This document shows, in pieces, positions 50,790-59,406 of a DNA stretch of 64,000 nucleotides. The notes beneath the pieces are model-generated. The model made no database searches and was not told the DNA's origin. It was given only the letters and a program-made list of their open reading frames with translations. Source of the stretch: Halobaculum gomorrense (GTDB taxonomy: Archaea > Halobacteriota > Halobacteria > Halobacteriales > Haloferacaceae); NCBI RefSeq assembly GCF_900129775.1, contig NZ_FQWV01000003.1, positions 310,001-374,000 of the forward strand, read 5' to 3'. The translations under genes were made by a program, and so were the position numbers. The number at the start of each line of letters is the position of its first letter. Within the stretch, counting starts at the first letter, position 1.

Positions 50790-52865
50790 TCACTCGGTGG
50801 GTGCCATCCCGTACGGTTCCCCGCGAACGTGGCTCTCGACGAGGAGGACGTACATCGCCTGACTCCACTGGAGGTTCGAGTTCCAGCTCACCGTTCCGTC
50901 ACCGTCGACGCGTTCGGGAAGCAGCCCGGCCGACGTGGTCCACTCGCCGACGTGTTCGGTCACGTACTCCTCGACGGCGGTCGGATCGACGCCGGAGCGC
51001 CAGCGAACCACGTCGGCGTACGCCTCACACAGCGGCCACCCGCCGTCCTCGGCGGTTCCGCTGGGTGTGTAGACGTCACCCGGATATCGCCCCACACACG
51101 GCGTGTCGCTGGCCGACCAGACCGGATCGTCGGCGAGTTCGACCGTCGAGACGAGTCCATCGTCGTCCGCGTCGAGCACGTTCCACGGCCAGTACGCCAT
51201 GAACGCGGCCGCGTCGGGTCTCCCGTCCGGCGCGGGCGTTCCGTGTTCCGGCTCGCCGGCGGTAACGTAGTGGTCGCCGTACTCAGTGCCCTCTCGGAAG
51301 CAGTATTGCCGGACGTTGTCCGCCCACACGTCCGCCTGCTCGCGACACTCCACGGCGAACTCACGTTCACCCACGGAGTCCGCGAGTTCCGCCATACAGC
51401 GAAGCCCGGCGATGGCCGCCGCGCTCCCCTCTGTCGAGTAGCCCCAGACCTCCTCCCACGGGTCCTGATGTCTCTTCGGGAACCCGTAGCCGTTGTCCCA
51501 ATCGAGCAGGAACTCCGCGGCGCGCTTGCTCATCTCGTAGTGGGCGTCACGGAGGCTGTCGTCACCCGTTTCACGCCACAGGAGCCAGTGCGCGTAGATC
51601 GGACCGCCGACTTGGTCGAGTTGGAGCGCGCGCCAGTGGGGCTCACCGGTCGTGTAGTAGTTCTGCCACCAACTTCCCCGACGGTCTATCCCTCGATCGT
51701 CGTGCGTCGCTTCATCCTCGTCGGTTATCTGGACGCGGTGTAGCCAGTCCAACGCCTGACGGGCTTCGTTCGTCGCGCCCGCGGCAGCGAGCGCCTGGAC
51801 GATGATCACCTGGTCACGCGGCCAGATGAATTTGTACGTCATATCAGCGGGTTTGAACGCTCCCGCGATCATCGCCTGGCAGTGATCCTCGGCGCATTTG
51901 AGGCTCGTCAACGAACGCTCGTACAGGTCGTCGACGAACTCCTCGCCGGTCGGCGCGGTCGTGACGGTACTGTTCCAGTCGTCCCACGCCTCGGCGAAGG
52001 CGGTCCGCTCGTCCTCGTACCCGGCGTCGAGCGCGTCCAGTGCGTGTTCGATCGCGCGCTCCTCGCTGTCGGTCGCGAATCCGACCGCGGTGAGCCACGC
52101 TGCGGACTCCACGTCGGAGACGTGCAGCCCGAACCCGGCGTCGAGGTTCCCGGCCCCCGAGGTCGTCGAGTCGATCCACCCGTCGTTCTCCTCGTATATG
52201 TCCGCCCACGCGCTCCGTTCGGAGCCGGACGACCGCCCCACGGTCCCGATACGGTGCCCGTCGAACCGCCTGCGGTCATCATGTGACTGGACGAACGCGA
52301 GATACCGTGTGCCGTCGGTCGCCGTCAGCGCTTGATACTCGTCGCCGTCGACGACGTGGGCCGACTGGACGGCGTTCGAGTCCTCGTGACTGTGCCCCCT
52401 GATACCGAGATTGAACACGGTGAACAGCGTTCGCTCGTGCGGTGCATCGAAGGACGCCGTGTTACGAACGAGAACCGAACACTGGTTCGAGCTGGCGATA
52501 ACCTCCTGTCGTACGGTTCCTTCGGTGTCGTCACCGAACCGGAATTCGTTCGTCAACTGCAGTTCCGGGACGGCCGCCGACGCCCAATCGAGGTCGCTCG
52601 CGACGGCGTCATTGCGTCCGTCGTGGGTCTCGCCGAGATCGGCGTCCCAGACGAGCGTGTGGAGGTCGTAAAACAGCTCGACGTCGGACCGGAACGCCGA
52701 TGTCTCCTCGATGATCGCCCCGTCGTACTCGTATCTCGGGTTATCCGCGTAGCGGTTCGCGGTCACCAGCACGTGTTGGCTTTGTCCGGCCGGAGTGCTC
52801 GTGATCGCGTCCTTGTCGCTGGGGACTGGAAACTCGGGTGCCGGCTCTGTCATCGACGAAGCCAT
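50790..52865 (-). CDS. GH15 glucan 1,4-alpha-glucosidase/glucodextranase-type glycosidase
   Basis: A 691-aa enzyme. An N-terminal beta-sandwich (~1-290) precedes the (alpha/alpha)6 barrel with FIWPRDQ (~347-352), LQLDQVGGPIYAHWL (~414-428) and DPWEEVWGYSTEG (~468-480), where the second Glu pair is the GH15 general-acid region. The C-terminal SNLQWSQAMYVLL region holds the base-side motif. There is no signal peptide, so it acts inside the cell on stored or imported glucan. It converges with nnrE; the 100-bp gap between them holds no gene. Confidence 0.88.
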   Translation of the reverse strand: MASSMTEPAPEFPVPSDKDAITSTPAGQSQHVLVTANRYADNPRYEYDGAIIEETSAFRSDVELFYDLHTLVWDADLGETHDGRNDAVASDLDWASAAVPELQLTNEFRFGDDTEGTVRQEVIASSNQCSVLVRNTASFDAPHERTLFTVFNLGIRGHSHEDSNAVQSAHVVDGDEYQALTATDGTRYLAFVQSHDDRRRFDGHRIGTVGRSSGSERSAWADIYEENDGWIDSTTSGAGNLDAGFGLHVSDVESAAWLTAVGFATDSEERAIEHALDALDAGYEDERTAFAEAWDDWNSTVTTAPTGEEFVDDLYERSLTSLKCAEDHCQAMIAGAFKPADMTYKFIWPRDQVIIVQALAAAGATNEARQALDWLHRVQITDEDEATHDDRGIDRRGSWWQNYYTTGEPHWRALQLDQVGGPIYAHWLLWRETGDDSLRDAHYEMSKRAAEFLLDWDNGYGFPKRHQDPWEEVWGYSTEGSAAAIAGLRCMAELADSVGEREFAVECREQADVWADNVRQYCFREGTEYGDHYVTAGEPEHGTPAPDGRPDAAAFMAYWPWNVLDADDDGLVSTVELADDPVWSASDTPCVGRYPGDVYTPSGTAEDGGWPLCEAYADVVRWRSGVDPTAVEEYVTEHVGEWTTSAGLLPERVDGDGTVSWNSNLQWSQAMYVLLVESHVRGEPYGMAPTE

Positions 52866-52988
52866 CGACGCATCGAGTAATGAGTACGGTGCGCGTGTGC
52901 AGCTGTGTCACACGATAGAAGAGCTGGCACCGTCGTCCAACATCAGCCGACTCCGGTGGGGGTGCCAGCGCGATCCGCTAGTGGTGTG

Positions 52989-53105
52989 TCAACGCTCCTC
53001 GAACGCGTCCCAGAAGCGCCCGGAAGCTCTCGGTCTGGATTCGCTTCGAGGAAGTCCCGTTTGTCAAGTTCGCGTCCTCGATGAGTCCGGCGGCCCCACT
53101 GGCCC
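52989..53105 (-). pseudogene. Frameshifted C-terminal remnant of a zinc-ribbon/HTH regulator
   Basis: The minus strand encodes WASGAAGLIEDANLT, then in another frame KRDFLEANPDRELPG, then in a third FWDAFEER and TGA at 52989-52991. The order and spacing parallel the end of the regulator at 41172 (VWAGEAAALIEDANLTKQDYLEGNPDQDLPDIFWESF). Two frameshifts and no N-terminal part mean a dead fragment. It is therefore a decayed paralog, not a new gene. Confidence 0.7.
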
Positions 53106-53166
53106 AGTGTTGTCGTTCCCGCCTGTGATCGGGCTGCGACCCACTCGTCCACTGTGTGAGCAGACG

Positions 53167-53424
53167 CTACAAGCTCGCAGTCAACCAATAGATCCGTTTG
53201 CGGGCGTCCATGAACGAGACCTTCGAGTCGGCGATGTGAGCCCGTTCTAGTCGGTCGAGCGCGTCCCGGACCGTTCGCCTCGAAAGCATCGTCGACTCGG
53301 CGAGTTGGCTCTGTGTCTGTTTACCTTCGTAATCGAGCGTCTTTGCGACGAGCTTCGCACTCGGTGGGAGGTCTCGAAGGCGCTGTCGCGGAGTCGTCGA
53401 CGAGTGCGATTCAGCATCTGCCAT
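53167..53424 (-). CDS. MarR/TrmB-like winged-helix protein
   Basis: An 85-aa DNA-binding protein. A short Asp/Glu/Ser-rich start is followed by LPPSAKLVAKTLDYEGKQT, QSQLAESTMLSRRTVRDALD (recognition helix) and the wing-like VSFMDARKRIYWL. It belongs to the small haloarchaeal winged-helix group. It stands between the regulator fragment at 52989 and the DUF3179 gene, on the same strand as both. Target unknown. Confidence 0.75.
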   Translation of the reverse strand: MADAESHSSTTPRQRLRDLPPSAKLVAKTLDYEGKQTQSQLAESTMLSRRTVRDALDRLERAHIADSKVSFMDARKRIYWLTASL

Positions 53425-53501
53425 GTGGCACCGTAACTCATGCAACGGTTTGAGTTCACTCCGGGTCTGCAGGCTGACCGCACCACCGATCGGGGCCGGT
53501 G

Positions 53502-54494
53502 TCAGCGTTGGTCAGTCTCCGACTCCGGAGCGTGCATCGAATCGCTCCCGTGGATGTCCTGCCACGCGAACGCGAACATCCGTCTGCTGTCTACCGGGGC
53601 TAACGCGCGACCGTCGTCAGCGACGCCCGTTCGGATCGACCACGACGCACCGTCGGCGTACACCCCGTCGTCAGTTCGCTCGAACTCGAACCCGGGGTCT
53701 TCGAAGACGGAGAGACGATCGCCGTCCGCGAACACGACGACCGAGACCCCGCCGACCGAGTCGACGAGGACGCCGCCGGCCCGCTCGACGACCGGCCGGG
53801 GGTACGCGCTCGCGTCGCCGTCGATCTCCACACCGATGACGACAGTCTTCGCGTCGATGTCGGATCGGTCCCACGCTCGGGGAGCTCCTTCGCCGCGCAT
53901 CCCGTGGAGTCCGAACGCGTCGCGCGACCGATAGCCCTCGTACGGGGCCATATCGTACACGCGTTCCGGCGGCTCCCCCGGACCGCCTCGCACCGGTTGC
54001 AACACGAGGCCGTCGGGATGGTCATCGCGGAAGTCGCCGACCGTCGTGAGACGGCTCGACCGGAGCGACAGCGTCGATCCCTCCAGCGGCCCACGGAGAC
54101 AGCGACCGCTCGTCTGTTGCCACTCCGACTCCGTCTCGCGGTCGTAGAGGACGAGGCTGTCGTCCGCGAGGTTCCCCGAGACCCCGAACGTGAGAACGTC
54201 GTCACCGACGCGACGATCGTACACCAACGCGCTCCAACAGATCGGACACCACGTCACCGCGATCGGGTCGGACTCACCGGCCGACCCGTTCGGCTCGTCG
54301 GTCGGGTCGCTCGATCGCGGAATCGCGTCGTTCACCACTTCGTGGTAACTCAAGATTCGAAGCGGATACGCCCGCGGCGGGTCGCTGTCGACGACGATCG
54401 CCTCGTCGCCGGGGGCACCGAAATAAGACGCCTCGAACGTCGGGTCATCGATACTCGGTATCGCGTCTCGGGGCAGTACCTCCCTGATCTCCAT
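53502..54494 (-). CDS. DUF3179 family protein
   Basis: A 330-aa protein with the DUF3179 signature VTWCPICWSALVYDR, then FGVSGNLADDSLVLYDRE and a C-terminal SVVVFADGDRLSVF strand. The CPIC pair may bind a metal or form a disulfide. The family's role is unknown. ATG 54494 is preferred because it begins the first recognisable helix (MEIREVLPRDAIPS). It lies 71 bp downstream of the degenerate kinase. Confidence 0.8.
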   Translation of the reverse strand: MEIREVLPRDAIPSIDDPTFEASYFGAPGDEAIVVDSDPPRAYPLRILSYHEVVNDAIPRSSDPTDEPNGSAGESDPIAVTWCPICWSALVYDRRVGDDVLTFGVSGNLADDSLVLYDRETESEWQQTSGRCLRGPLEGSTLSLRSSRLTTVGDFRDDHPDGLVLQPVRGGPGEPPERVYDMAPYEGYRSRDAFGLHGMRGEGAPRAWDRSDIDAKTVVIGVEIDGDASAYPRPVVERAGGVLVDSVGGVSVVVFADGDRLSVFEDPGFEFERTDDGVYADGASWSIRTGVADDGRALAPVDSRRMFAFAWQDIHGSDSMHAPESETDQR

Positions 54495-54565
54495 ACGGAC
54501 AGAAACGGGACAGTCCCGCATACCGGTTCGGGTGGCGGAACCCGCTCGAAGGCGCCGAAACAGGA

Positions 54566-56122
54566 CTACTCGGGCTCTGGAGCCGCACTCGACCTCCGTG
54601 AGCGGAGTTCCTCCAGCGGTCGAGCCGGTGTGCCGCTTCCAGCCGTTGCTCCGACGGTCGCCCCCCAGAGGAGGTGTCCAAGGAGCGATTCCACATCGAG
54701 GTTCGGGACTGGAACCGCATATCCCGACGCGTTCAACCACAGAGCCATGATCACGCCGGCCGCGAGGAACCACAGCAGGAACCCGTAGCCGAGCCCCAGC
54801 GCAACTGAATATCTCAGTTGCCCGCTCCGAGCCGGCAACGGCGAGTACGACTGAACGACCGCGAAGACGACGGCGAAGACGGCGCTGTGAAACAAGTGCG
54901 CGATCCAGCCGACCGACGAGACCGGCGATCCGTATAACGCACCGATGATCGGTAATGAACCGGTCGTAAACTGGAGAAAGAGGCCCATTGCGGTTCCGGC
55001 TCCGATCCCGACGGCGAGCGTCTGCCAGAGGGTACCGCTCGAGAACCCGTGCTCGGTCACACGGGCGGCCGACGTGCCGGACCGCGGGAGACGAACAGTC
55101 ACGGCCGTCTCGTCGCCAGACGATTCGATAGAGACCACGCCCGCGTATCTGGCGGTGAGCAAGCGGACGATCGGGACCCCGTAATCCACGTCGTTGCGTT
55201 CGTACTCCGGAACACCGTCGAGCAGCACCTCCCGTTCGCGCAGCCACATCCCCGGTGCGGTCACAGTGATGGAGACAGCCCGATCCGCAGCGGAGATATC
55301 GAATCCGGCTTCATCGGCGTCGGCGCTTCGAGTCGGGAGTGCGGCCAGTTCCGTGAGGAGCCGCTCGAGATTCGAATCGGCTCGGACCGCCACGTCCGTG
55401 GATCGTTCGATGGCTGTAGACGGAAGAGCGTTGAATCGGGAGCCACCCTCGATGACATCGCCGAGACGGATCGGCCTGAGCGGCTCGGCGTCTCCCGCAG
55501 TCACCGACGTCAGAAATCCCGTTTCGTCGGTCGCACGTTCGATCCGATCGAGCGCCGAGGAGATCGCCGACTCGCTCTCGAGGGGGCCGTCAGTCGGGTT
55601 CTCGAGGACGAATGCTGTGTGGCCACGGAGGATCGTAAGCGAGTTTCTGATCTCGTGTCTGAGCAGCCGGTTGAGGAGTCTCCCCTGCTCGATCTGCCGG
55701 TCCACGACCGACCGATACCGTTCGGCTTCGGCATGTTTGATCCCGAAGAATACTCCCATACCCCCGCCGAGGATGCCCGAGTTTGCGATCACGCCGCTGT
55801 CGATCCCAGTCAGCGAACCCGGAGCCGAGGAAACGAAGATCGCAGCTACTCCGAGAACACCCAGCCCCGCCCCCACGAGAGACCAGCTTCCGACGGTCCG
55901 AGCGTACCGGTTGGTTCGGGTGCTGACTGCGAGGTTGACGCCGTACAGTACGATTCCGAACCCGGCGGTGAGAAACACCAACGAACCCGCTCTCGGAACG
56001 AGCGCGGCGTCACCGAGAACGAGTCCGGTGAGCACTCCGCGCGTCAACACGAACCCCAGCACGGCAGTGATCACTCCGCCGGGGTTGACAGCCAACTGCC
56101 CTCGGGCGGACGGTTCGCTCAT
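54566..56122 (-). CDS. Membrane histidine kinase-like protein with degenerate ATPase
   Basis: A 518-aa protein. Four or so N-terminal spans (residues ~15-125) are followed by a HisKA-like helix LLNRLLRHEIRNSLTILRGH with a candidate phospho-His, then an ATPase-like domain in which the N box Asn, the G1 DxGxG and the G2 box are not found (LERLLTELAALPTRSADAD, APGMWLRERE). Residues ~360-500 form a second membrane region of about four spans. The kinase is therefore probably inactive or a sensor scaffold. ATG 56122 has a TTGTATATAC box about 25 bp upstream. Confidence 0.65.
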   Translation of the reverse strand: MSEPSARGQLAVNPGGVITAVLGFVLTRGVLTGLVLGDAALVPRAGSLVFLTAGFGIVLYGVNLAVSTRTNRYARTVGSWSLVGAGLGVLGVAAIFVSSAPGSLTGIDSGVIANSGILGGGMGVFFGIKHAEAERYRSVVDRQIEQGRLLNRLLRHEIRNSLTILRGHTAFVLENPTDGPLESESAISSALDRIERATDETGFLTSVTAGDAEPLRPIRLGDVIEGGSRFNALPSTAIERSTDVAVRADSNLERLLTELAALPTRSADADEAGFDISAADRAVSITVTAPGMWLREREVLLDGVPEYERNDVDYGVPIVRLLTARYAGVVSIESSGDETAVTVRLPRSGTSAARVTEHGFSSGTLWQTLAVGIGAGTAMGLFLQFTTGSLPIIGALYGSPVSSVGWIAHLFHSAVFAVVFAVVQSYSPLPARSGQLRYSVALGLGYGFLLWFLAAGVIMALWLNASGYAVPVPNLDVESLLGHLLWGATVGATAGSGTPARPLEELRSRRSSAAPEPE

Positions 56123-56174
56123 GACCCCTCGTTCGTAGCTGCGTATATACAACTGAAGCGCACGTGCAGCACGC
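56123..56174. promoter_or_regulatory. Divergent promoter of the degenerate kinase and membrane gene
   Basis: The 52-bp gap has a TATA-type GTATATAC at 56134-56141, symmetrical and so usable in both directions, about 12-19 bp from the kinase ATG 56122 and about 34-41 bp from ATG 56175. The plus-strand spacing fits well; the minus-strand one is short and may need a later start or an upstream box. No inverted repeat of note. Confidence 0.4.
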
Positions 56175-57113
56175 ATGCCAACCCCCGAAACCGAAACACA
56201 CCTCCGAGGCGACGTATCGATCGTGTCGTCTCAGTCGGTGCAGACTGACTCCGAGGACGCCGATGGGGTTCGGGTACACCACGCCTTCTCCGAGTTGGTC
56301 TCCCAAGAGTTCTCCCCGTCGGTCGGTCACGTCACGACGATCCTGAGCGGCTGCGTGTTCGCACCGTCGCTGTTCGTCTTCTGGTTCGTCAACGGAGTCA
56401 TCGACTTCTCGACGGCGCTCGCGATCGGTGCCGTATCGTCGGCCGCGGGACTGCAGGTCAGACTGCTCGCGTACGTCCTGTTGATCCCGGTCTTCCTCGC
56501 CGCGCGAGTCGTCCTTCACCTGCTGGATCCCGAAGACCGACGGGCAGTGCTGTCGGGGTCGTGTCCGCAGTCCCGATACCTCAGTTTGGACTGGGTCAGC
56601 GTCGGCATTCTGGCGACCGGGCTCCCGTTCGCGTTGCGTGATATCGGCCCGTGGCTTGGCGGGAATCTCGTCGTCGTTCTCGGTGTGTTCGTACTGCCGC
56701 GGGTCGCACCCGAGCGGTGGGTCGTGCCGACGAAGGTCGCCGCGTTCGTCGTCGGCCCGGCCGTGTTCCTGTACGCGAAATATGGTGCGTTCCTCCCCAT
56801 CGGGCCCGCCCCTGCCACGGTCTTGGGCCCGGTCGCGACGCTTCAGTTGACACCGGCGACCGTCGAACTGCTCGCGACGAGCGTGAACAGTCTCGCACTC
56901 GGCCCAGTGATCGTGGCCGGCTTCGCCGTGCTCTCAAATCGGGTGCTCACTCGTCCTGAAATCCGATCACTTCCGGTGGTTCACCACGCACTCCCCCACC
57001 GCGACCCGGACAGCGTCGTCGTTGTGAGTGCGGTGTTCGGAACGGTGTTCTATCTGGTGTTCGTGTTCGCGATGACCGGAGCAATCGTGGGAGTTCCACC
57101 GTCGATCGGATAA
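56175..57113 (+). CDS. Membrane protein divergent from the degenerate kinase
   Basis: A 312-aa protein with a 50-residue acidic N-terminus and about seven hydrophobic spans: LFVFWFVNGVIDF, LLAYVLLIPVFLAARVVLH, LVVVLGVFVLPRVA, FVVGPAVFLYAKYGAF, and two at the end (VVVSAVFGTVFYLVFVFAM). No family is recognised. It may be the output or input partner of the neighbouring kinase-like protein; divergent placement is the only support. Confidence 0.6.
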   Translation: MPTPETETHLRGDVSIVSSQSVQTDSEDADGVRVHHAFSELVSQEFSPSVGHVTTILSGCVFAPSLFVFWFVNGVIDFSTALAIGAVSSAAGLQVRLLAYVLLIPVFLAARVVLHLLDPEDRRAVLSGSCPQSRYLSLDWVSVGILATGLPFALRDIGPWLGGNLVVVLGVFVLPRVAPERWVVPTKVAAFVVGPAVFLYAKYGAFLPIGPAPATVLGPVATLQLTPATVELLATSVNSLALGPVIVAGFAVLSNRVLTRPEIRSLPVVHHALPHRDPDSVVVVSAVFGTVFYLVFVFAMTGAIVGVPPSIG

Positions 57114-57279
57114 CTGACTCCCGATTGCCGCACCGGAGTTGCAACCAGATTGCCACACCGGGGGGAGTATTTATCCCTCGTCGGCGTTCGACACGGTGCC
57201 GAGGCTTGTGAAGTCGCCTCGGGCGTTCCATCGCTGGGCACCCTCCGTGCGTGGTGTCCAGCCATTCCCCCTGACTCGA
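57114..57279. repeat. Direct repeat and TATA-like box between convergent genes
   Basis: GATTGCCGCACCGG at 57123-57136 recurs as GATTGCCACACCGG at 57148-57161 (13 of 14 bases, 25-bp period). A GTATTTAT box follows at 57167-57174. No gene starts there on the plus strand; a non-coding transcript or a decayed gene start is possible. Nothing else is seen in this 166-bp gap. Confidence 0.35.
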
Positions 57280-57423
57280 TCACGCGCCTTCTTGGAGGAA
57301 CCGACCCTCCTGCTCGTAGATCGAGACCAGCTCTTCGAGGAACTCCTCGACGGTCTCATCATCCTCGAGGTGCCCCTCGATCCGCTCTGTGAGATCGTCG
57401 CTGAGTTCGACAGTTGTTGTCAT
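57280..57423 (-). CDS. DUF7557-type small protein
   Basis: A 47-aa acidic protein, too short for most gene finders: it begins MTTTVELSDDLTERIEGHLE and continues with a long helix FLEELVSIYEQEG. The beta strand plus two helices resemble ribbon-helix-helix antitoxin-like proteins, and haloarchaeal annotation calls this type DUF7557. ATG 57423 has a AATTAAC box about 30 bp upstream. No toxin gene is next to it. Confidence 0.7.
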   Translation of the reverse strand: MTTTVELSDDLTERIEGHLEDDETVEEFLEELVSIYEQEGRFLQEGA

Positions 57424-57637
57424 CACTCATATGTTGGCTCGGCTGGGTGTTAATTCCTCGCCACGGACCCGGGCCGTCGGGACCGGCGTCTCCCGTCGCG
57501 TCACGGTTCCGACGGTTCGTCGAACGAGACGGAACCGACCTGCGAACAGGCGCCGACCGACGGGGAGTGGAACGAACTGCTCGACGTGATCGATCGACAC
57601 GCCTGGGTCAGCGCGCCCGAGTCAGCGGTCGTCGAAC

Positions 57638-58294
57638 TCACGCGCGCTCGCTCACCGGCTCGGCGAGTGCGTCCGCGAGGAGGTTCTGCATGCCCCGTCG
57701 CAGGCGCTGTGAGGCGGCCGTATCGGAGACGCCGAGCCGGTCGGCGAGTTCCGCGAGCGTCACCGCTCGCGGCACCGCGAAGTAGCCTACGTCGTACGCC
57801 GTCGTGAGCGCTTCACGCTGGGGTCCGGTGAGCGCGCGATCGACCGACGACCCGGGAGATTCGGACTCGCGAACGCGCTCGACGGTCAGTCGAACGTCTC
57901 GGTCGAGGCATCGGTGGTAGCAGTCGGCGAGCTGCTCGTGACTATCGAACCGGAGCGTGAGATGCCACGTGCCGCCTGCCGCCACCGCCTCAACGCAGGC
58001 GGCGTCGGCGTCGCACAGCGCCGCCAAAAGCGGCGGTCGGGCCGCCCACCGGACGTGGACGAGCCACTCGTCGTCGCCGCGGCGGACCGGTTCGATGCCA
58101 TCGACGGACGACTCCGCGGCGACGAGGTCACACACCGTCTTCGGGTCGTCGGCCGCGACCCTGAGATACGGCGCGAACCGGTCCCCGAGCGGGACGGCGC
58201 GCTCGAGCTCGATCCGCGCGTCGCCGGCGACGACGAGCGCGTTCCTGAGGAGGAACTCCCTCGGCGCCACCGCGACCGTCGCGTGAACGGCCAT
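57638..58294 (-). CDS. Bat-type HTH_10 regulator
   Basis: A 218-aa protein. The N-terminal ~140 residues form an acidic sensor-like domain found in haloarchaeal bacterio-opsin activator relatives. From ~155 follows LTGPQREALTTAYDVGYFAVPRAVTLAELADRLGVS, the HTH_10 helix-turn-helix with its conserved GPQ-type start and VS-type recognition turn. ATG 58294 is preferred over GTG 58315 since the motif alignment needs no more residues. Targets are unknown; these proteins activate light- or redox-linked genes in model haloarchaea. Confidence 0.8.
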   Translation of the reverse strand: MAVHATVAVAPREFLLRNALVVAGDARIELERAVPLGDRFAPYLRVAADDPKTVCDLVAAESSVDGIEPVRRGDDEWLVHVRWAARPPLLAALCDADAACVEAVAAGGTWHLTLRFDSHEQLADCYHRCLDRDVRLTVERVRESESPGSSVDRALTGPQREALTTAYDVGYFAVPRAVTLAELADRLGVSDTAASQRLRRGMQNLLADALAEPVSERA

Positions 58295-58570
58295 GAGCCG
58301 AGAGAGATCCGCCACGGACGTGAATCACGCCAGTCGTTACCGCGACGTGGAAGCGTGGACTCGACCGCCCGGCATCGACCCGGGGTCGATTCCCGCCCCG
58401 ACTTGAACCCGTTGGCGACCGATACTCAGCGTTCATACGGTGGCACGGCGAGGATCCGACCGGGGAACTGGTCGAGCGCCGACACGTCGACCGCCCCGAA
58501 CGGGATCGACGCGACTGCGGGCGGGACCGGCCGCAGTACGCGCGACCGAATGCAGAGCGCAACAGCACTC

Positions 58571-58813
58571 ATGGTACGAAACTTCAGGGCCGAAGACGAG
58601 GGGAAACGTGTGATGACCGCCGACGGCGACGAGATCGGCACGATCGAACAGACAGCGGGATCGACGGCGCACGTCAAACCGGCGATGAACCTTTCACAGA
58701 GCGTGCGACGACGCCTGGGCTGGGCCGAAGAGGGCGAGGAGACCTACGAACTGCGGACCTCAAAGGTCGACGATATCGGAGCCGACGAGATCAGACTGAA
58801 GCAGAATCTCTGA
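58571..58813 (+). CDS. Small PRC-barrel-like haloarchaeal protein
   Basis: An 80-aa protein: VRNFRAEDEGKRVMTADGDE, then IGTIEQTAGSTAHVKP and a C-terminal KVDDIGADEIRLKQNL. The strands and the final hydrophobic-charged pattern are like PRC-barrel domains common in haloarchaea. No catalytic residues are visible. ATG 58571 is used. It stands alone between two minus-strand genes. Confidence 0.65.
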   Translation: MVRNFRAEDEGKRVMTADGDEIGTIEQTAGSTAHVKPAMNLSQSVRRRLGWAEEGEETYELRTSKVDDIGADEIRLKQNL

Positions 58814-59406
58814 TCGTCGGCGCGATCGTGACCGCCTCGACGGCGGTCGACCGAGGGTGGACCTTTTTTGTACGGTTCGGGAACCCCAGCCACCGCCGGG
58901 CCACCGGATCAGGCGGCGGTGTCCGACCGGGTGCCACCGAGAGACGGCGTCACCGACGCGCTCCGGGTTGTCTGTTGCGGGTCGACTCCGACCGATCGGC
59001 GGCGTCCGACCGGGGATCGCCCGGCCGGTCGCCGTCGGAGTCGATCGCGAGCACGACGGTCGCGTCTCCTTCGCCGACCACCGCGTCCGAATCGAGTGTG
59101 AATCGCCCGGCCTCGCGCCACGAGGGCGCGATCCACGAGTCGCACCCGCGCAACAGTCCCGGGTTGGGCTTGGCGCGCCACCCGTCGTCGCCGCGGCGCG
59201 CCCAGCCTATCGGCCGTCCGTCCGTCCGTCCGTCGTCACGAGTCGTTTCCATCCCGTCGTGTCGGCCTGTGTCTGTGACATTGGTGACCTCCGTGGGTGT
59301 CGCGTCGACCCCGCTCCCCGCCGTCGGTGTCTGCGCCTATAACGTACGTGCGCACGGCGCATAGTCGACAACCATGAGTACTGCTACCGTTTATTCCGGT
59401 CTCCGC
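58814..59406. other. 593-bp gap with only weak frames
   Basis: No gene is convincing. The minus-strand frame 58950-59252 (100 aa, with an acidic segment RFTLDSDAVVGEGDATVVL) is the best of several, but shows no family and no promoter I can point to. A five-copy CCGT tetranucleotide run lies at 59214-59233. The rest is unremarkable. Confidence 0.35.

Noticed and set aside
59214-59233. Five copies of CCGT
   Set aside because: Short tetranucleotide run in a non-coding gap; common in GC-rich DNA and not near a gene start.
58950-59252. 100-aa minus-strand frame in the 593-bp gap
   Set aside because: Some acidic segments, but no promoter or family; kept only as a note.
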